A DNA stretch of 64,000 bases from Ctena decussata (GCA_963989385.1 OZ022509.1:80002667-80066666); one strand, 5' to 3'. Numbered from the stretch's first letter, positions 45,601 through 51,013 are shown. The notes: generated by a model from the sequence alone, not told the origin. Translations and numbers: made by a program.

Positions 45601-47071
45601 ACCCAACAAACTCTATTCGTTTATTGTGTTTCCGTTCATTCCTGGCGAAGCCCATCTTCGTAGGTTAGGGCGAGGATGCAAATGACAGCAGGCCGAATTG
45701 ACCCGGACGAGTTGAATGGCGGCCGAGTTGACCCAGGAGCCGTGAAAACCCCAGGCTTACAGAAAGCAGGCCGAGTTGACCTGCTTCTTCCATGACATAC
45801 TATCGCCAGACAATAGTTGTAATCGAACTCGACCAAGGCTGATCACGATAATCCTTACTCGGGAATTTATGTTTTGTCCTTGAACAAGACACATTTACTT
45901 TACAAAAGTACTGATAATACCCAGGAAGCGGTGGATCCGTCCTGACATGACTAAAAAGTTGTTCTTTAAAAACGAATTTCATCTTCGACAATTATCTTTT
46001 TTAAAGATGTTTCTTGTTTAAGTTAAGCTGAGAAATTTCCGATCGGATTACTCGGCAGTTACTCATTCAATCCTTGCCGGCCATCTTTATTTAAACCAAA
46101 AGCCCATGCGTCAAATACGCGAGGCTATGAGCTATCATTTTTCTGTAGTAGTGGTATCACACCTGGTTAACTATGTTTTCAAGGATGTTACGAAACGAAA
46201 AAGAGCAGTTACGAAATGAAAAAAGAGTCATAGTTACCAAACGACCTGGTTATCAGGTCGTTTGGTAACTATGATGCTTTTTTCATTTCGTAACAGCTCT
46301 TTTTCGTTTCGTATGACCAGGTCGTTTGGTAACTATGACTCTTTTACGTCTTATAACAGCTCTTTTTCGTTTCGTAGCCCTTATATATTTATAGTTAACC
46401 ACGGGTGGGTATAATGATTCCGTTAATCGGCAATGAAACGTAACTTTGCTTACTGGCCTTCCCAATGCCGTAATCTATTCCATTTTCATTGCCTCATTAT
46501 ATTCTTATTATTTATTTATTTATTGATTTATTTATTTATTTTTTTCATTTACTTACTTTTGTAATCTCTTGTACCCGGCTAAGGTCTTTCCCGTTTTCCT
46601 GGCCACAGATCCCAAACGTTTGGCCAAATCAGCAAGAGAAGCGTTCCAAAAGTAACTGGGGAAGGTGAAAGTTTGTCCTTTGCCCTTCAACTTCTTTATC
46701 ATTGCGTCTATGGCACTGTCTTTCATCGGCTCCTGTATTGCTTCTTTAATTTTAGTACTCCGTTCCGGAGCGGAATTTCCATTATTCGAAGCTTTCCGAA
46801 TCCTTTCCTCATCCGGAGACAGTCGAGCCTTATCGTCCGATTCAATCAGTCTCCCCGGACTATCCGCGTGATGTCTTTTAGATTTTGATTGGTCATCACT
46901 TAGTTTATTAATAACTTCTTGGACAATCAATGTTGTGGCATTTTTAGATCTATGAAGGTCTGTCAGCAGTACGATGTTGATAATTAGAACAACAGTAATT
47001 ACTGGGAGAAGCAGCTTAATAATATCAGACCTAACTGCCATGCTGTCGTTTTTACACTCGCTGTTTTTCAT
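14674..47071 (-). CDS. FAM20C-like: FAM20C-like secretory-pathway protein kinase, nine coding exons
   Basis: CDS is the join (minus) 47071-46557, 43718-43591, 41926-41848, 39879-39787, 35650-35538, 32400-32238, 16455-16328, 15403-15322, 14959-14674: 1587 nt, 528 residues. All introns are GT-AG and every junction keeps frame. Residues 17-37 form a signal-anchor helix, expected for a type II Golgi protein, followed by a charged stem. The kinase core shows GGTQLK (219-224), VFKPM with Lys238, [14 protein letters not shown] with Glu264, KDRH with catalytic Asp410, and DNGRGFG with metal-binding Asp430. Cysteines 314/319/323/330, 378, 452/453 and 512 match the family disulfide set in spacing. NLT at 288 is a sequon. 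Human FAM20C is ~584 residues. The family phosphorylates Ser-x-Glu sites in secreted proteins, or xylose in FAM20B; WRRSY, DNGRGFG and ALDRR favour the FAM20C side. A role in shell mineral proteins is inference. Glu264 argues against a FAM20A-like pseudokinase. Confidence 0.94.
15322..15403 (-). CDS. FAM20C-like: FAM20C-like exon 8 (catalytic loop)
   Basis: 82 nt. Acceptor TTATTTTCAG, donor GTAAGA. Encodes [10 protein letters not shown] with catalytic Asp410 and YDNGR with metal-binding Asp430. A longer frame through the acceptor is not the real reading. Confidence 0.95.
15765..15957. mobile_element. MITE family C, copy 2 (intron 7)
   Basis: Centre AAGGAAAGAATTTGTTCC / GGAACAAATTCTTTCC; the far end keeps GCCATTCACTTA. 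Left border uncertain. Confidence 0.8.
16030..16088. repeat. (TGTAT)n microsatellite, about 11 units
   Basis: Perfect pentanucleotide run in intron 6, close to exon 7's donor side. Confidence 0.97.
16328..16455 (-). CDS. FAM20C-like: FAM20C-like exon 7
   Basis: 128 nt. Acceptor GATATTTCAG, donor GTATGT. Encodes [11 protein letters not shown] and [14 protein letters not shown], the start of the catalytic loop segment. Confidence 0.95.
16456..17856. other. Intron 6, distal end: no repeat with clear ends
   Basis: Non-coding intron sequence. A 63-codon minus frame (16759-16950) has no splice sites or domain and is judged chance. Confidence 0.5.
17857..18110. repeat. MITE family B fragments (two)
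   Basis: Two partial copies of the internal palindrome: AGTGTAGACCTAGACCAGAC near 17859, and a fuller one at 18035-18105 (CAGTGTAGACCTGGATCAGA ... CTGATCAGGGTCTACACTG). The latter is preceded by a remnant of the left end (TTAACTCGTTTATGCC). Confidence 0.65.
18168..18257. mobile_element. Palindromic element family F, copy 1
   Basis: Ends AACCCAGCAGGCACACA and TGTGTGCTCAGTGGGTT flank a palindromic centre of GTTGAATCAA-type motifs. Further copies: 21097-21150 (half), 52912-53040, 58771-58860, 59268-59362. Confidence 0.75.
18297..19665 (+). mobile_element. Helentron-like element H2
   Basis: 5' end ACAAGAG (18297). Degenerate tandem units follow, sharing GGTCAAGGACA (18866, 19228, 19397). Then come a GCTAAC-type microsatellite (19561-19600) and a 3' hairpin CCTTTGCTTCGCAAAGG. 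Subterminal inverted repeat: AGCGCGCCT at 18321-18329, complement AGGCGCGCT at 19653-19661. Lies in intron 6 of the kinase gene. Confidence 0.7.
19708..19918. repeat. Imperfect inverted repeat
   Basis: GGTAAATTCGGACAGCGGGT (19709) pairs with GTCCGAATTTACCCGCTGTC (19872). An inner pair CAAACAGTGAAAATA / TGTTCACTGTTTG closes the loop. Confidence 0.6.
19919..21589. other. Intron 6, no element with clear ends except one half family F copy
   Basis: AT-rich intron. ACCCACTGGGCACACAAGG at 21100 and the following TTGAATCA motifs are one half of a family F palindrome. Two minus frames (19945-20265, 20249-20449) show no domain. Confidence 0.5.
21590..21816. mobile_element. MITE family C, copy 3 (intron 6)
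   Basis: Centre AAAGAAAGAATTTGCTCC / GGAGCAAATTCCTTAC; far end CCCATTCACCGTAAAA. Confidence 0.8.
21979..23855 (+). mobile_element. Helentron-like element H3
   Basis: 5' end ACCAAGAGCCCTG. About nine to ten ~160-bp units share CACTAGGCAATGCTACAT, AAATTTCAAGCATCTGAG and CCCTGGGGTAGG. Two adjacent units (22740-22900 and 22890-23040) are almost identical, including poly-C tracts, so they duplicated recently. The 3' end has an ACGGACGACG-type microsatellite (23766-23805) and the hairpin GCCTAAGGC. Subterminal repeats: GCTCATCTGAGC (21996) against GCTCAGGTGAGC (23838), one mismatch. Confidence 0.75.
23950..23988. repeat. Poly-T tract
   Basis: About 39 bases, nearly all T, interrupted by one C. 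Overlapping lysine/phenylalanine-rich frames on both strands come from it. Confidence 0.97.
23989..24874. other. Intron 6, short palindromes only
   Basis: AATTTTGTCAATTTGACAAAATT near 24219 is a small perfect palindrome within a longer one (CGCAGGTGTGTGTTG / CAATACGCACCTGCG). Nothing else recognised. Confidence 0.5.
24875..25020. repeat. Long inverted repeat
   Basis: ATTGTTGAGTAATAATTCAC (24887) pairs with its complement at 24990-25009. The pairing continues inward through GGTCAGTTG / CAACTGACC and outward through CTCTAGCA / TGCTAGAG. Confidence 0.85.
25217..25452. mobile_element. MITE family A, copy 1 (intron 6)
   Basis: Foldback element, ~235 bp. The ends TGAGCCGCGACACGA...TCGTGTCGCGGCTCA continue through arms of ~105 bp containing ACTCAGATCAGCCTGGGC and its complement, around a short loop. 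Seven copies lie in the window: 25217, 30134, 39133, 43276, 50320, 51591, 60281. No open frame. Target-site duplication not clear. Confidence 0.92.
25498..25633. repeat. Inverted repeat with GAGGTTATAAAAC ends
   Basis: Arms from GAGGTTATAAAACTTGAG to its complement, with GGCTGCTTCCGAGCA/TGCTCGGAAGCAGCC at the centre. The same outer ends recur at 39979-40156 around different contents, so this is a small foldback family. Confidence 0.85.
25800..28065 (+). mobile_element. Helentron-like element H4 with ~144-bp tandem core
   Basis: 5' end ACAAGTAGCCC. Six core units of ~144 bp (26570-27440) each hold GTGACCTTGACCTTGGGC or a near variant. On each side lie two to three ~165-bp units with CTCAAGGGCAGCTAACTCC. 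The 3' end has a CACCCACG/GACGG microsatellite (27976-28015) and the hairpin GAGCCTTCGGCTC. Subterminal repeats: GCTCACCTGAG (25825) and CTCAGGTGAGC (28054), perfect. Confidence 0.78.
28066..28994. other. Intron 6, AT-rich, partly the flank of a palindromic element
   Basis: CCAATAATTACATTGAGACA (28779) recurs near 55410 (TCAATAATTACATTGTGTCA) next to a second copy of the following palindrome. The repeat family therefore extends through part of this stretch. No gene seen. Confidence 0.5.
28995..29132. repeat. Palindrome family E, copy 1
   Basis: Near-perfect inverted repeat: GTGTAAACTACATTGGGTCA ... TGACCCAATGTAGTTTACAC, centre GAACCCCTTCGGGGTTC. Sister copy at 55735-55862. Confidence 0.9.
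29140..30060 (+). repeat. ~145-bp tandem array (CAAGGGCAATAACTC units)
   Basis: Five to six degenerate units share CAAGGGCAATAACTC (29156, 29293, 29438, 29584, 29729), then a bipartite AATTCCAT and GTTATAGTGATAT segment. A unit of the same family starts at the far right of the window (63861 on). Probably the core of another Helentron-like element; ends not resolved here. Confidence 0.75.
29806..29961 (-). mobile_element. Short retroposon insertion with 14-bp target duplication
   Basis: GTTATAGTGATATA occurs directly on both sides (29792-29805 and 29962-29975). The 156-bp insert has a T/A-rich end AAAGGTAAAGG at the left. Target duplication implies retroposition or transposition; the family is not recognised. 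Confidence 0.7.
30134..30369. mobile_element. MITE family A, copy 2 (intron 6)
   Basis: More diverged ends (TTAGCCGCAACATAAG / CTCGTGTCGTGGCTCA); inner arms intact. Confidence 0.88.
30582..30617. repeat. (ATTT)n microsatellite
   Basis: About nine tetranucleotide units. Confidence 0.95.
30917..30976. repeat. (ATAC)n microsatellite, about 15 units
   Basis: Perfect tetranucleotide run in intron 6. Confidence 0.97.
31428..31560 (+). mobile_element. tRNA-like SINE head
   Basis: A-box-like CGCTCAGTTAGTTAAGCG and a good B-box GGTTCGATTCC. The T-arm folds with one mismatch. The 5' and 3' acceptor strands (ACAGACC / AGGCGGC) do not pair, so this is not a working tRNA gene. Body and 3' end not delimited. 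Confidence 0.55.
31931..32172. mobile_element. MITE family C, copy 4, next to exon 6
   Basis: Ends TTAAGGTGAATGGATACAC and GTGTACCCATACACCTTA; centre AAAGGAAAGAATTTGCTCC. Lies 66 bp inside intron 6 from the exon 6 donor. Confidence 0.85.
32238..32400 (-). CDS. FAM20C-like: FAM20C-like exon 6
   Basis: 163 nt. Acceptor TTTTCACTTCAG, donor GTAATG. Encodes [23 protein letters not shown] and PWRRSY. The four cysteines have the family spacing 5-4-7. A 15.8-kb intron follows, and its first repeat (a family C MITE) starts 66 bp after the exon. Confidence 0.95.
32401..33780. other. Intron 5, one palindrome, otherwise unassigned
   Basis: ATCTTACAGGAGTTGTCATT (32879) pairs imperfectly with AATGACCACGAGTGTAAGAT ending near 32972, around TTTCATATGAAA centres. 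At 33107-33150 and 33405-33515 a degenerate pair around GTGCTCGATTGGG and CCTAATCGAGCAC suggests another foldback remnant. No exon found. Confidence 0.5.
33790..34080 (-). pseudogene. LINE 3'-end remnant (reverse transcriptase C-terminus)
   Basis: The minus-strand frame encodes [13 protein letters not shown] and [18 protein letters not shown]. This resembles the tail of RTE/Jockey-type non-LTR polymerases common in invertebrates (…[10 protein letters not shown]…WK.IV…). The frame breaks upstream. 5'-truncated and lying antisense within intron 5 relative to plus; inactive. Confidence 0.65.
34200..35032 (+). repeat. Repeat family D, tandem unit 1
   Basis: Begins with an inverted repeat (TTGATATCAAGTTTATCAGG ... 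CCTGATAAACTTGATATCAA) around a ~60-bp loop. A unique tail follows with GAACTTGCTCATGTCGCGAATG and GACATGATATCACATTGTG. A ~375-bp AT-rich insertion (about 34563-34938) is absent from unit 2. Confidence 0.8.
35033..35497 (+). repeat. Repeat family D, tandem unit 2
   Basis: Direct repeat of unit 1 without the internal insertion; both units end GCAGATGCATGATAAAT. Ends ~40 bp from the exon 5 donor of the kinase gene. A third, inverted copy is at 40840-41120. Confidence 0.85.
35538..35650 (-). CDS. FAM20C-like: FAM20C-like exon 5
   Basis: 113 nt. Acceptor CTCGTTTCAG, donor GTTAGT. Encodes [18 protein letters not shown] and a following basic stretch; the NLT sequon sits where human FAM20C has NMT. 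Confidence 0.93.
35880..36300 (-). repeat. Repeat family R1, copy in intron 4
   Basis: Reverse orientation. GCCATCTTGTCCGCCATTTT and TTGTGCGGACTATTTTTTCG match the copies at 6595 and 10190. Confidence 0.75.
36514..36696. mobile_element. pogo/Tigger-like MITE
   Basis: Terminal inverted repeats TACAGTCGAACCTGTCTTAA and its complement AAAGACAGGTTTGACTGTA, flanked by TA. An internal direct repeat (AGGGGTCACCTGTCTT) is present. The CAGT-starting ends with TA targets resemble pogo/Tigger-class elements. Confidence 0.65.
37108..37254. repeat. Long inverted repeat (intron 4)
   Basis: AGAATCTTGCATTCGTGCTC ... TATTGAATTTATTAAACTCG pairs with CGAGTTTAATAAATTCAATA outward to ATGTAAGATC. Inner arm GATAAGATG/CATCTTATC. 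No coding content. Confidence 0.85.
37700..37897 (+). mobile_element. tRNA-derived SINE, cut by a mariner-like element
   Basis: Head with TAGCGTAGTGGATAGAGCA (A-box) and GGGTTCGATTCCCGG (perfect B-box stem). A conserved-looking body follows (GGTGGTTTTCTCCGGGTACT) and a TTTAAA tail. Acceptor strands do not pair, so this is not a tRNA gene. The body resembles a domain shared by several metazoan SINEs; the domain name is not assigned. Confidence 0.75.
37898..38807. mobile_element. Non-autonomous mariner-like element
   Basis: Terminal inverted repeats CGAGGGGCGTTCGAAAAG...TTGCAAATGGC at both ends (~32 bp), flanked by TA on each side, in a 910-bp body. No transposase frame was seen. End sequence and TA target are typical of Tc1/mariner-class elements. 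Confidence 0.78.
39133..39370. mobile_element. MITE family A, copy 3 (intron 4)
   Basis: Ends TGAGCCGCGACCCGAG / CTGTCGCGGCTCA, full-length arms. Confidence 0.9.
39787..39879 (-). CDS. FAM20C-like: FAM20C-like exon 4
   Basis: 93 nt. Acceptor AATATGCCAG, donor GTAACG. Encodes [18 protein letters not shown], the helix bearing the metal/ATP-site glutamate (264). The family usually has Asn before Ala-Glu; here it is Ile. Confidence 0.93.
39979..40156. repeat. Foldback with GAGGTTATAAAAC ends (intron 3)
   Basis: Outer arms GGCCCCGAGGTTATAAAAC; inner arms TGCTCAACTCGGCTGAGCAT / complement. Shares only the outer ~13 bp with 25498-25633. Confidence 0.85.
40157..40839. other. Intron 3, nothing recognised
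   Basis: AT-rich, with repeated AAAATGACCGC phrases (40310, 40520), no coding exon. Confidence 0.5.
40840..41120 (-). repeat. Repeat family D, inverted third copy
   Basis: Reverse-oriented copy of the 35033 unit: the inverted repeat TTGATATCAAGTTTATCAGG...CAA at 40998-41108 and the tail complement to its left. Confidence 0.85.
41121..41365 (+). pseudogene. LINE fragment fused to half a family C MITE
   Basis: [19 protein letters not shown] is typical of the extreme C-terminal region of invertebrate LINE polymerases. After the lysine run the DNA turns into the right half of MITE family C (GCAAATTCTTTCCTGTAAGA, then GATTCCCCTGAAAGCGTACTC). The frame stays open by chance to 41363. Confidence 0.55.
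41848..41926 (-). CDS. FAM20C-like: FAM20C-like exon 3
   Basis: 79 nt. Acceptor TTCTTGTTTCAG, donor GTGAGT. Encodes the nucleotide-binding strand [14 protein letters not shown] and AVFKPM, with the ATP-contacting lysine (residue 238). Confidence 0.93.
42679..42999. mobile_element. CACTG-ended MITE (CACTA/EnSpm-like)
   Basis: Starts CACTGCAAAAAAAAACTGTA and ends TTTGTTTTACAGTG. Subterminal arms TTTTACGGTAAAATAACTGG and CAGCTGGTTTCCAGTTACTC pair imperfectly. A CACTG...CAGTG pair with ACTGTA/TACGGTAAA motifs fits non-autonomous CACTA elements. It lies in intron 2. Confidence 0.6.
43090..43268 (+). mobile_element. SINE 3' part
   Basis: B-box GGGTTCAAGCCTCGCCCGG, then GGTCGGGTGATTTTCCCCGG and a tail CCTTAAAACACATAAAAAAT. 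The A-box half is missing, so the copy is truncated. Intron 2. Confidence 0.6.
43276..43510. mobile_element. MITE family A, copy 4, next to exon 2
   Basis: Ends TGGGCCGCGACTCGAG / CTTGTCGCAGCTCA. Its near edge is 80 bp from the exon 2 splice donor. Confidence 0.9.
43591..43718 (-). CDS. FAM20C-like: FAM20C-like exon 2
   Basis: 128 nt. Acceptor TTATTTTGTAG, donor GTGAGT. Encodes [19 protein letters not shown], matching the family's N-lobe lead-in (W-x-x-F...LY). Enters in phase 2 and leaves in phase 1, exactly as exons 1 and 3 require. A family A MITE lies 80 bp inside the following intron. Confidence 0.9.
43719..46190. other. Intron 1, short repeats only
   Basis: GGAAGTCA/TGACTTCC palindromic motifs recur four to five times at 44455-44705. 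GGCCGAGTTGACC recurs three times at 45690-45790. No further exon is needed, since exon 1 and exon 2 join in phase, and none was seen. Confidence 0.55.
46191..46378. repeat. Inverted repeat with one arm repeated
   Basis: CGAAACGAAAAAGAGCAGTT ... ACCAAACGACCTGGTTATCAGG... folds on itself. A second, slightly different right arm (GGTCGTTTGGTAACTATGAC ... TTTTTCGTTTCG) follows at once: one left arm, two right arms. Intron 1. Confidence 0.85.
46557..47071 (-). CDS. FAM20C-like: FAM20C-like exon 1 (residues 1-171)
   Basis: An in-frame TAA directly precedes the first ATG, which fixes the start region; a second Met at position 11 is an alternative. Encodes the cytoplasmic tail, signal anchor and a low-complexity, Ser/Lys/Glu-rich stem with NAT and NAS sequons. 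The exon ends CAAAA before a GTAAGT donor (phase 2). Without splicing the frame would stop two codons later. Confidence 0.85.
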
Positions 47072-47517
47072 TTACTTATTGACTGATGATTTCAATTATC
47101 TACATATTCAGGTAATGATTGTGCATTTTGAAAATGCACCAAATCTGGTCTTCCTTTCTCTGTCATTGCCAAGTTTTTTCGTCATCAAAAACGATTGTAG
47201 TAGAATCGGCTAGAACGAAATGTTTTGTTATAGTCACTTAAGTCTCTCAATTTAGTTTCTTAGCTCTTGTCATCTGTCGATGTAAAAGCTGTTTTGAATA
47301 TGAGAACCCATCATCAGTGAAGATTTCTGACAGAGGAGACAAGGTGGTGAATCATGATCAATCCTGGGCCAGCCTTCAAAAGAAAAAAAAAGAAGAAACA
47401 CTTGTTTTAACAAGGCAATTAACATGACCTTCCTGTAATGCTGAAAAGCAAAACTGTCATGCGGTTTTTGGTGTGAGCAAAACTGTCATGCAGTTTTGCT
47501 TATAACTTATGCATTAC
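47072..47517. other. 5' flank / 5' UTR region of the FAM20-like gene
   Basis: In-frame stops directly upstream of the start codon. No TATA box or clear acceptor. ATGCGGTTTTTGG / CAAAACTGTCATGCAG repeats at 47445-47500. Confidence 0.4.
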
Positions 47518-47849
47518 CACAGGGTATAATCGATTCCGCCAATTTTCGCTTCCTGCAGAGACTGTCCGTCATATTTGGCTTTCGCCGAGATTGTCCGCGA
47601 ACTTTTGCTTCCTGCAGAGACTACTGTCCTCGAAATTGGCTTCCTGTCGAGACTGTCCGCGTGATTCTACTTCCTGCCGAGAGCCTCGGCAGGAAGCAGA
47701 ATCACGCGGACAGTCTCTGCAGGAAGCCATTTATCATGTACAGAAGTCTCAGCAGGAAGCAAGAGTTCGCGGACAGTCTCGGCGGAAGCCAAATATGCTG
47801 TACAGTCTCTGCAGGAAGCGAAAATTAGCGGAATCGATTATACCCTGTG
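47518..47849. repeat. 332-bp inverted repeat upstream of the kinase gene
   Basis: Outer arms CACAGGGTATAATCGATTCCGC and complement. Each arm is built from degenerate CTTCCTGCAGAGACTGTCCG units (~55-60 bp apart). Centre GCCGAGAGCCTCGGC near 47680. About 450-780 bp upstream of the start codon. Confidence 0.9.
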
Positions 47850-48630
47850 ATTACGGGTGAGCCGTTACAAAATCAGACGTCAGCTTCAACAACATCTCCT
47901 GACGTCAAAAATAGCGTGACCATGTGCACTAGAAACGGCCCTAAAAAGCGGCATTTACAAAACGTTTACAGATAAAGAGACGATTCTCCCGGCATGATGA
48001 CTAGAAGAAGATTGCTGTTTTTGAAGCATGTTCACAAAATCTTTTTGTGCACTAAAAGCAATCAAACATACTTTTCTGACGTATTTGTACCTGCTGAGGC
48101 CTTCTGGTGCCTTTGCTCGTGTAGCAAGATCAATTTACGAAATCAGATGGGAGAAGCTGATATATACTGAAGTTTTATAATTAAAATGACAACATATGGT
48201 TTGATGACAATGTTGGGGAACGGTCTGCCATATATCTCGTTGGTGTATTGCGTACGTCTATTGACGACAGATAACCATGGCAAATTACTGAGGGGTGGGT
48301 GCCGCCACCAAGGAAAAGGTTAATTATGATATATACAAACAATGAAATCTAAAGATATCTGAACTTGGGCGCAGATTGATCAGGGTTATTTTTCTCGATT
48401 TTAAGGAATGCTCGGAATCAACATAATATGATTTATTGATGTATTTATTTATTTACAAGAAAATTCTTGACAGCATATACATATACGAGTCAATGTATAG
48501 GACAAAGGCTATGCCTATATTTGTCCTCTCCTGGCATAGTATAATGGTTGGTGCGGACAAAGAAGTGGTCAAAGCGCACTGGTAACCATATTTATTCAGT
48601 TATATGGCGGGTTTTTCTTCGGAAACAATG
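47850..48630. other. Intergenic, nothing firmly recognised
   Basis: A possible untranslated exon on the minus strand (acceptor AAACTTCAG near 48166, donor GTACAA near 48090) is stop-laden in all frames and unproven. Confidence 0.35.
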
Positions 48631-48631
48631 T

Positions 48632-48673
48632 CAAAGATCTAGATCCGTCTTATAAGACGGATCTAGATCTTTT
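48632..48673. repeat. Perfect 42-bp palindrome
   Basis: AAAGATCTAGATCCGTCTTA followed by its exact complement, with no spacer. Confidence 0.93.
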
Positions 48674-48732
48674 AGATTGTTTTGGCAGAGAAAAATCCAG
48701 TTTATAGCTAAAGTACACAAGACAAGAGTACA

Positions 48733-49236
48733 TACAGTCAACTCTCGATATCTCAAAGTCGAATTCATTCCAGACTTCCGATATTAAGCCGGGCCGGGTA
48801 GCGCAATCGGTAGGGCACCTGACCCGTAAGTCATAGTTCCTGGGTTCGAATCCCGGTCTGGCCGCATACTTTCGTTTCTCCTTCCGCTGATTCAAGAAGG
48901 GCAGTTGTCAGTTACTGGCGAAAGTATGTGCACTTAGTACTGGTTAACCGCTTAGGAGGACTAAGCCTGCCCAGGAATAGTGTGGTTAGGTTAACTGACC
49001 GTCCCGATATGACCTTAGTTGTTTACCGTGGACGTTAAGCATTAAATCAACCAACAACCAAATCCGATATCTAAAAGTAAATTTTCTGGTCCCAGAAAAT
49101 TTGCTTTGAGTTATCAGTATTTTGATTAAAAAGAGTTGAAATGTAAATAAAAATATGAAATGTCTCCAAACTATATTCTTTGATCTGAGAGGGTACTTTG
49201 AGATATCAGTGTTCGAGATATCGAGGGTTGACTGTA
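48733..49236. mobile_element. pogo/Tigger-like MITE carrying a nested SINE
   Basis: TACAGTCAACTCTCGATATC (48733) pairs with GATATCGAGGGTTGACTGTA (to 49236), with subterminal TTCCGATAT/ATATCAGTGTTC. The SINE at 48785-49062 splits it; without that it is ~226 bp. Confidence 0.78.
48785..49062 (+). mobile_element. tRNA-derived SINE family S1, copy 1
   Basis: Flanked by the 8-bp direct repeat TCCGATAT (48777-48784, 49063-49070). The head folds well: acceptor GGCCGGG/TCTGGCC, D-arm TAGCGCAATCGGTAGGGC, B-box GGGTTCGAATCCCGG. The anticodon loop is one base short, so it is a derived head. Body has GATTCAAGAAGGGCAGTTG and CCTGCCCAGGAATAGTGTGG; tail TTAAGCATTAAATCAACC. Confidence 0.88.
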
Positions 49237-49794
49237 TTTGCAATAATTCTGGAAGGCTAAACTCCCGTCTTTATGACAGAATAATTAAGTCTTGTAACAG
49301 TTCCTCTTATCTTCTCTGTCCGCAAACGGTGTAGGGTCATAATTAGAAATATCGACCCTTGATTTAAGCAAACAGTGACGTGAGCAAAGAGCATTCTCTA
49401 GGCTACAGCTGGCGCCATGGTCATTATGAGCCTATTATGTTGAGGTTGTGTGAAAGTAATAATCACTGACATTACATTTATTATGCTGTTTTGTTCAGTC
49501 AGGTACAGTCAGGTTAGTCTGCCGTCACGACCGAGAGCAATGACACCATGTAGCTACCTGTATGACGGACGCCTTCACTATGAGTTACCAGCGGCTAGTA
49601 AACCCACAGCATGAAATACGAGAGAAAATACACGCCCACTCTTGATAAATTCTGCCGTGAGTCTTGGTAGCTACAGCTATAAAGTTAGCAATGCGAACAT
49701 ATACATAGGCATATGGTTGCTGCATTCACACCCAGTGACACCTCATTCTGGGCAGGTCGAGTTTGATGTAACAGTCAGATCAGAAGAGTAACTT

Positions 49795-49900
49795 TCCCCT
49801 TTCCCCGGTGAGTGACTGCGTGAACTCGGGTTTAACGTACCGCCAAGTCAAAGGTTATACGGAAACCGGGACTTCGGTTTTGAGTCCAAAATTCGGAACC
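49795..49900 (-). mobile_element. SINE fragment related to 11450-11697
   Basis: Shares GAACTCGGGTTTAACGT, GGAAACCGGGACTTCGGTTT and adjoining phrases with that copy; the tRNA head is missing. Confidence 0.55.
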
Positions 49901-50319
49901 GCCCCCAACAATTTTCCGCATGTCGATATAGCCATTCGGATGTAGGGTAATAGTAAGTTTGATAAAATGACCGCACTAATACTTGTTTGACTTTTCTTCT
50001 ATAGAAAATACCAAAAGGTTTAGAATAGAATATTAGGCTAACACAACTTTTTTTTACTTTAGACTTGTGTTTTAAGAAAAATGAAGAAAACTGAGTAACC
50101 TTCTGCTCGTTTTCTCTGGGTTTTTTTTCTATAAACTATTAGAGAATGATGGTCATGTAAATCATAGGAAAAATGACCGCATTAAATGAAGACTAAAAAG
50201 TATATATAAAAAAAAGATCTTAGTGCAGCTAAGCAGTGTACTATTTGAACACAACATTTTTAATTTTCAATTTAACAAAGCAATAATAAGAGAAAAAGTA
50301 TCAATGTCCTATATAATTT

Positions 50320-50552
50320 GAGCCGCGACACGAGAAAACCAACGTGGTTGTGCGCTCAGCGCAGACTCAGATCAGTCTGGGCATCCGCCCAGCCTGATCG
50401 GACTCTTCGCTAAGCGCTTAAATGGTAGCTAAGGATCTAAGCTACCTCCTTGCGGACAGCGAAGACTCTGATCAGACTGGGCGGATGCCCAGGCTGATCT
50501 GAGTCTGCACTGGGCGCACAACCACATTGTTTGTTTTCTCGTGTCGCGGCTC
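50320..50552. mobile_element. MITE family A, copy 5
   Basis: Ends GAGCCGCGACACGAG / CTCGTGTCGCGGCTC. Confidence 0.92.
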
Positions 50553-50858
50553 TTTTATGCTATTTCAAGTTCACACGAGGTAGTTTATGCGGGACTGAAA
50601 GCGAAAGTTGCCCATGCTTCCCCGGATTATTGGCTCAAGGAAAAAAGACTTTATTGTGTAATAATTCCAACTCAACTTACTTATACTAATTTCGCGCATT
50701 TTGTTGGTCAAGAGCGAACAGAAAATGGCGTTTATACTTCGATAAACCCCATGAACCAGAAATCTGGAACTACTTGGAACTATGTTCTTGGTGGCGCTTT
50801 CTTAGATACTCACTATAGCTGACGATTTTGAGAAAAAGATGATCTAGTTGGAATTATA

Positions 50859-51013
50859 AGAAATGAATTTTATTTTTGTGGATTTTATGGATGTGTAAAC
50901 GCCGGCGAATCACTCACAAACTTAACATAAAGCCCTTCGGGCTTTATTCAGTTTGTGAGTGATTCGCCGGCGTTTACAGATCGATAAAATCCACAAAAAT
51001 AAAAATCATTTCT
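50859..51013. repeat. Long near-perfect palindrome
   Basis: AGAAATGAATTTTATTTTTG ... GTAAACGCCGGCGAATCACT pairs with its complement; centre AAAGCCCTTCGGGCTTT. Same general plan as family E (stem with a CCCTTCGGG turn) but a different sequence. Confidence 0.9.

Noticed and set aside
47518..47849. CRISPR-like array
   Set aside because: The recurring CTTCCTGCAGAGACTGTCCG units are degenerate, inverted about a centre and in a eukaryotic genome; it is an inverted repeat.
48090..48166. Untranslated 5' exon of the kinase gene
   Set aside because: Only weak acceptor and donor, and no independent support; mentioned but not called.
48786..48866. Functional tRNA gene
   Set aside because: The acceptor stem pairs well, but the anticodon loop is short. 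The same body follows a second copy at 55882-56149, and both carry target duplications, so these are SINEs.
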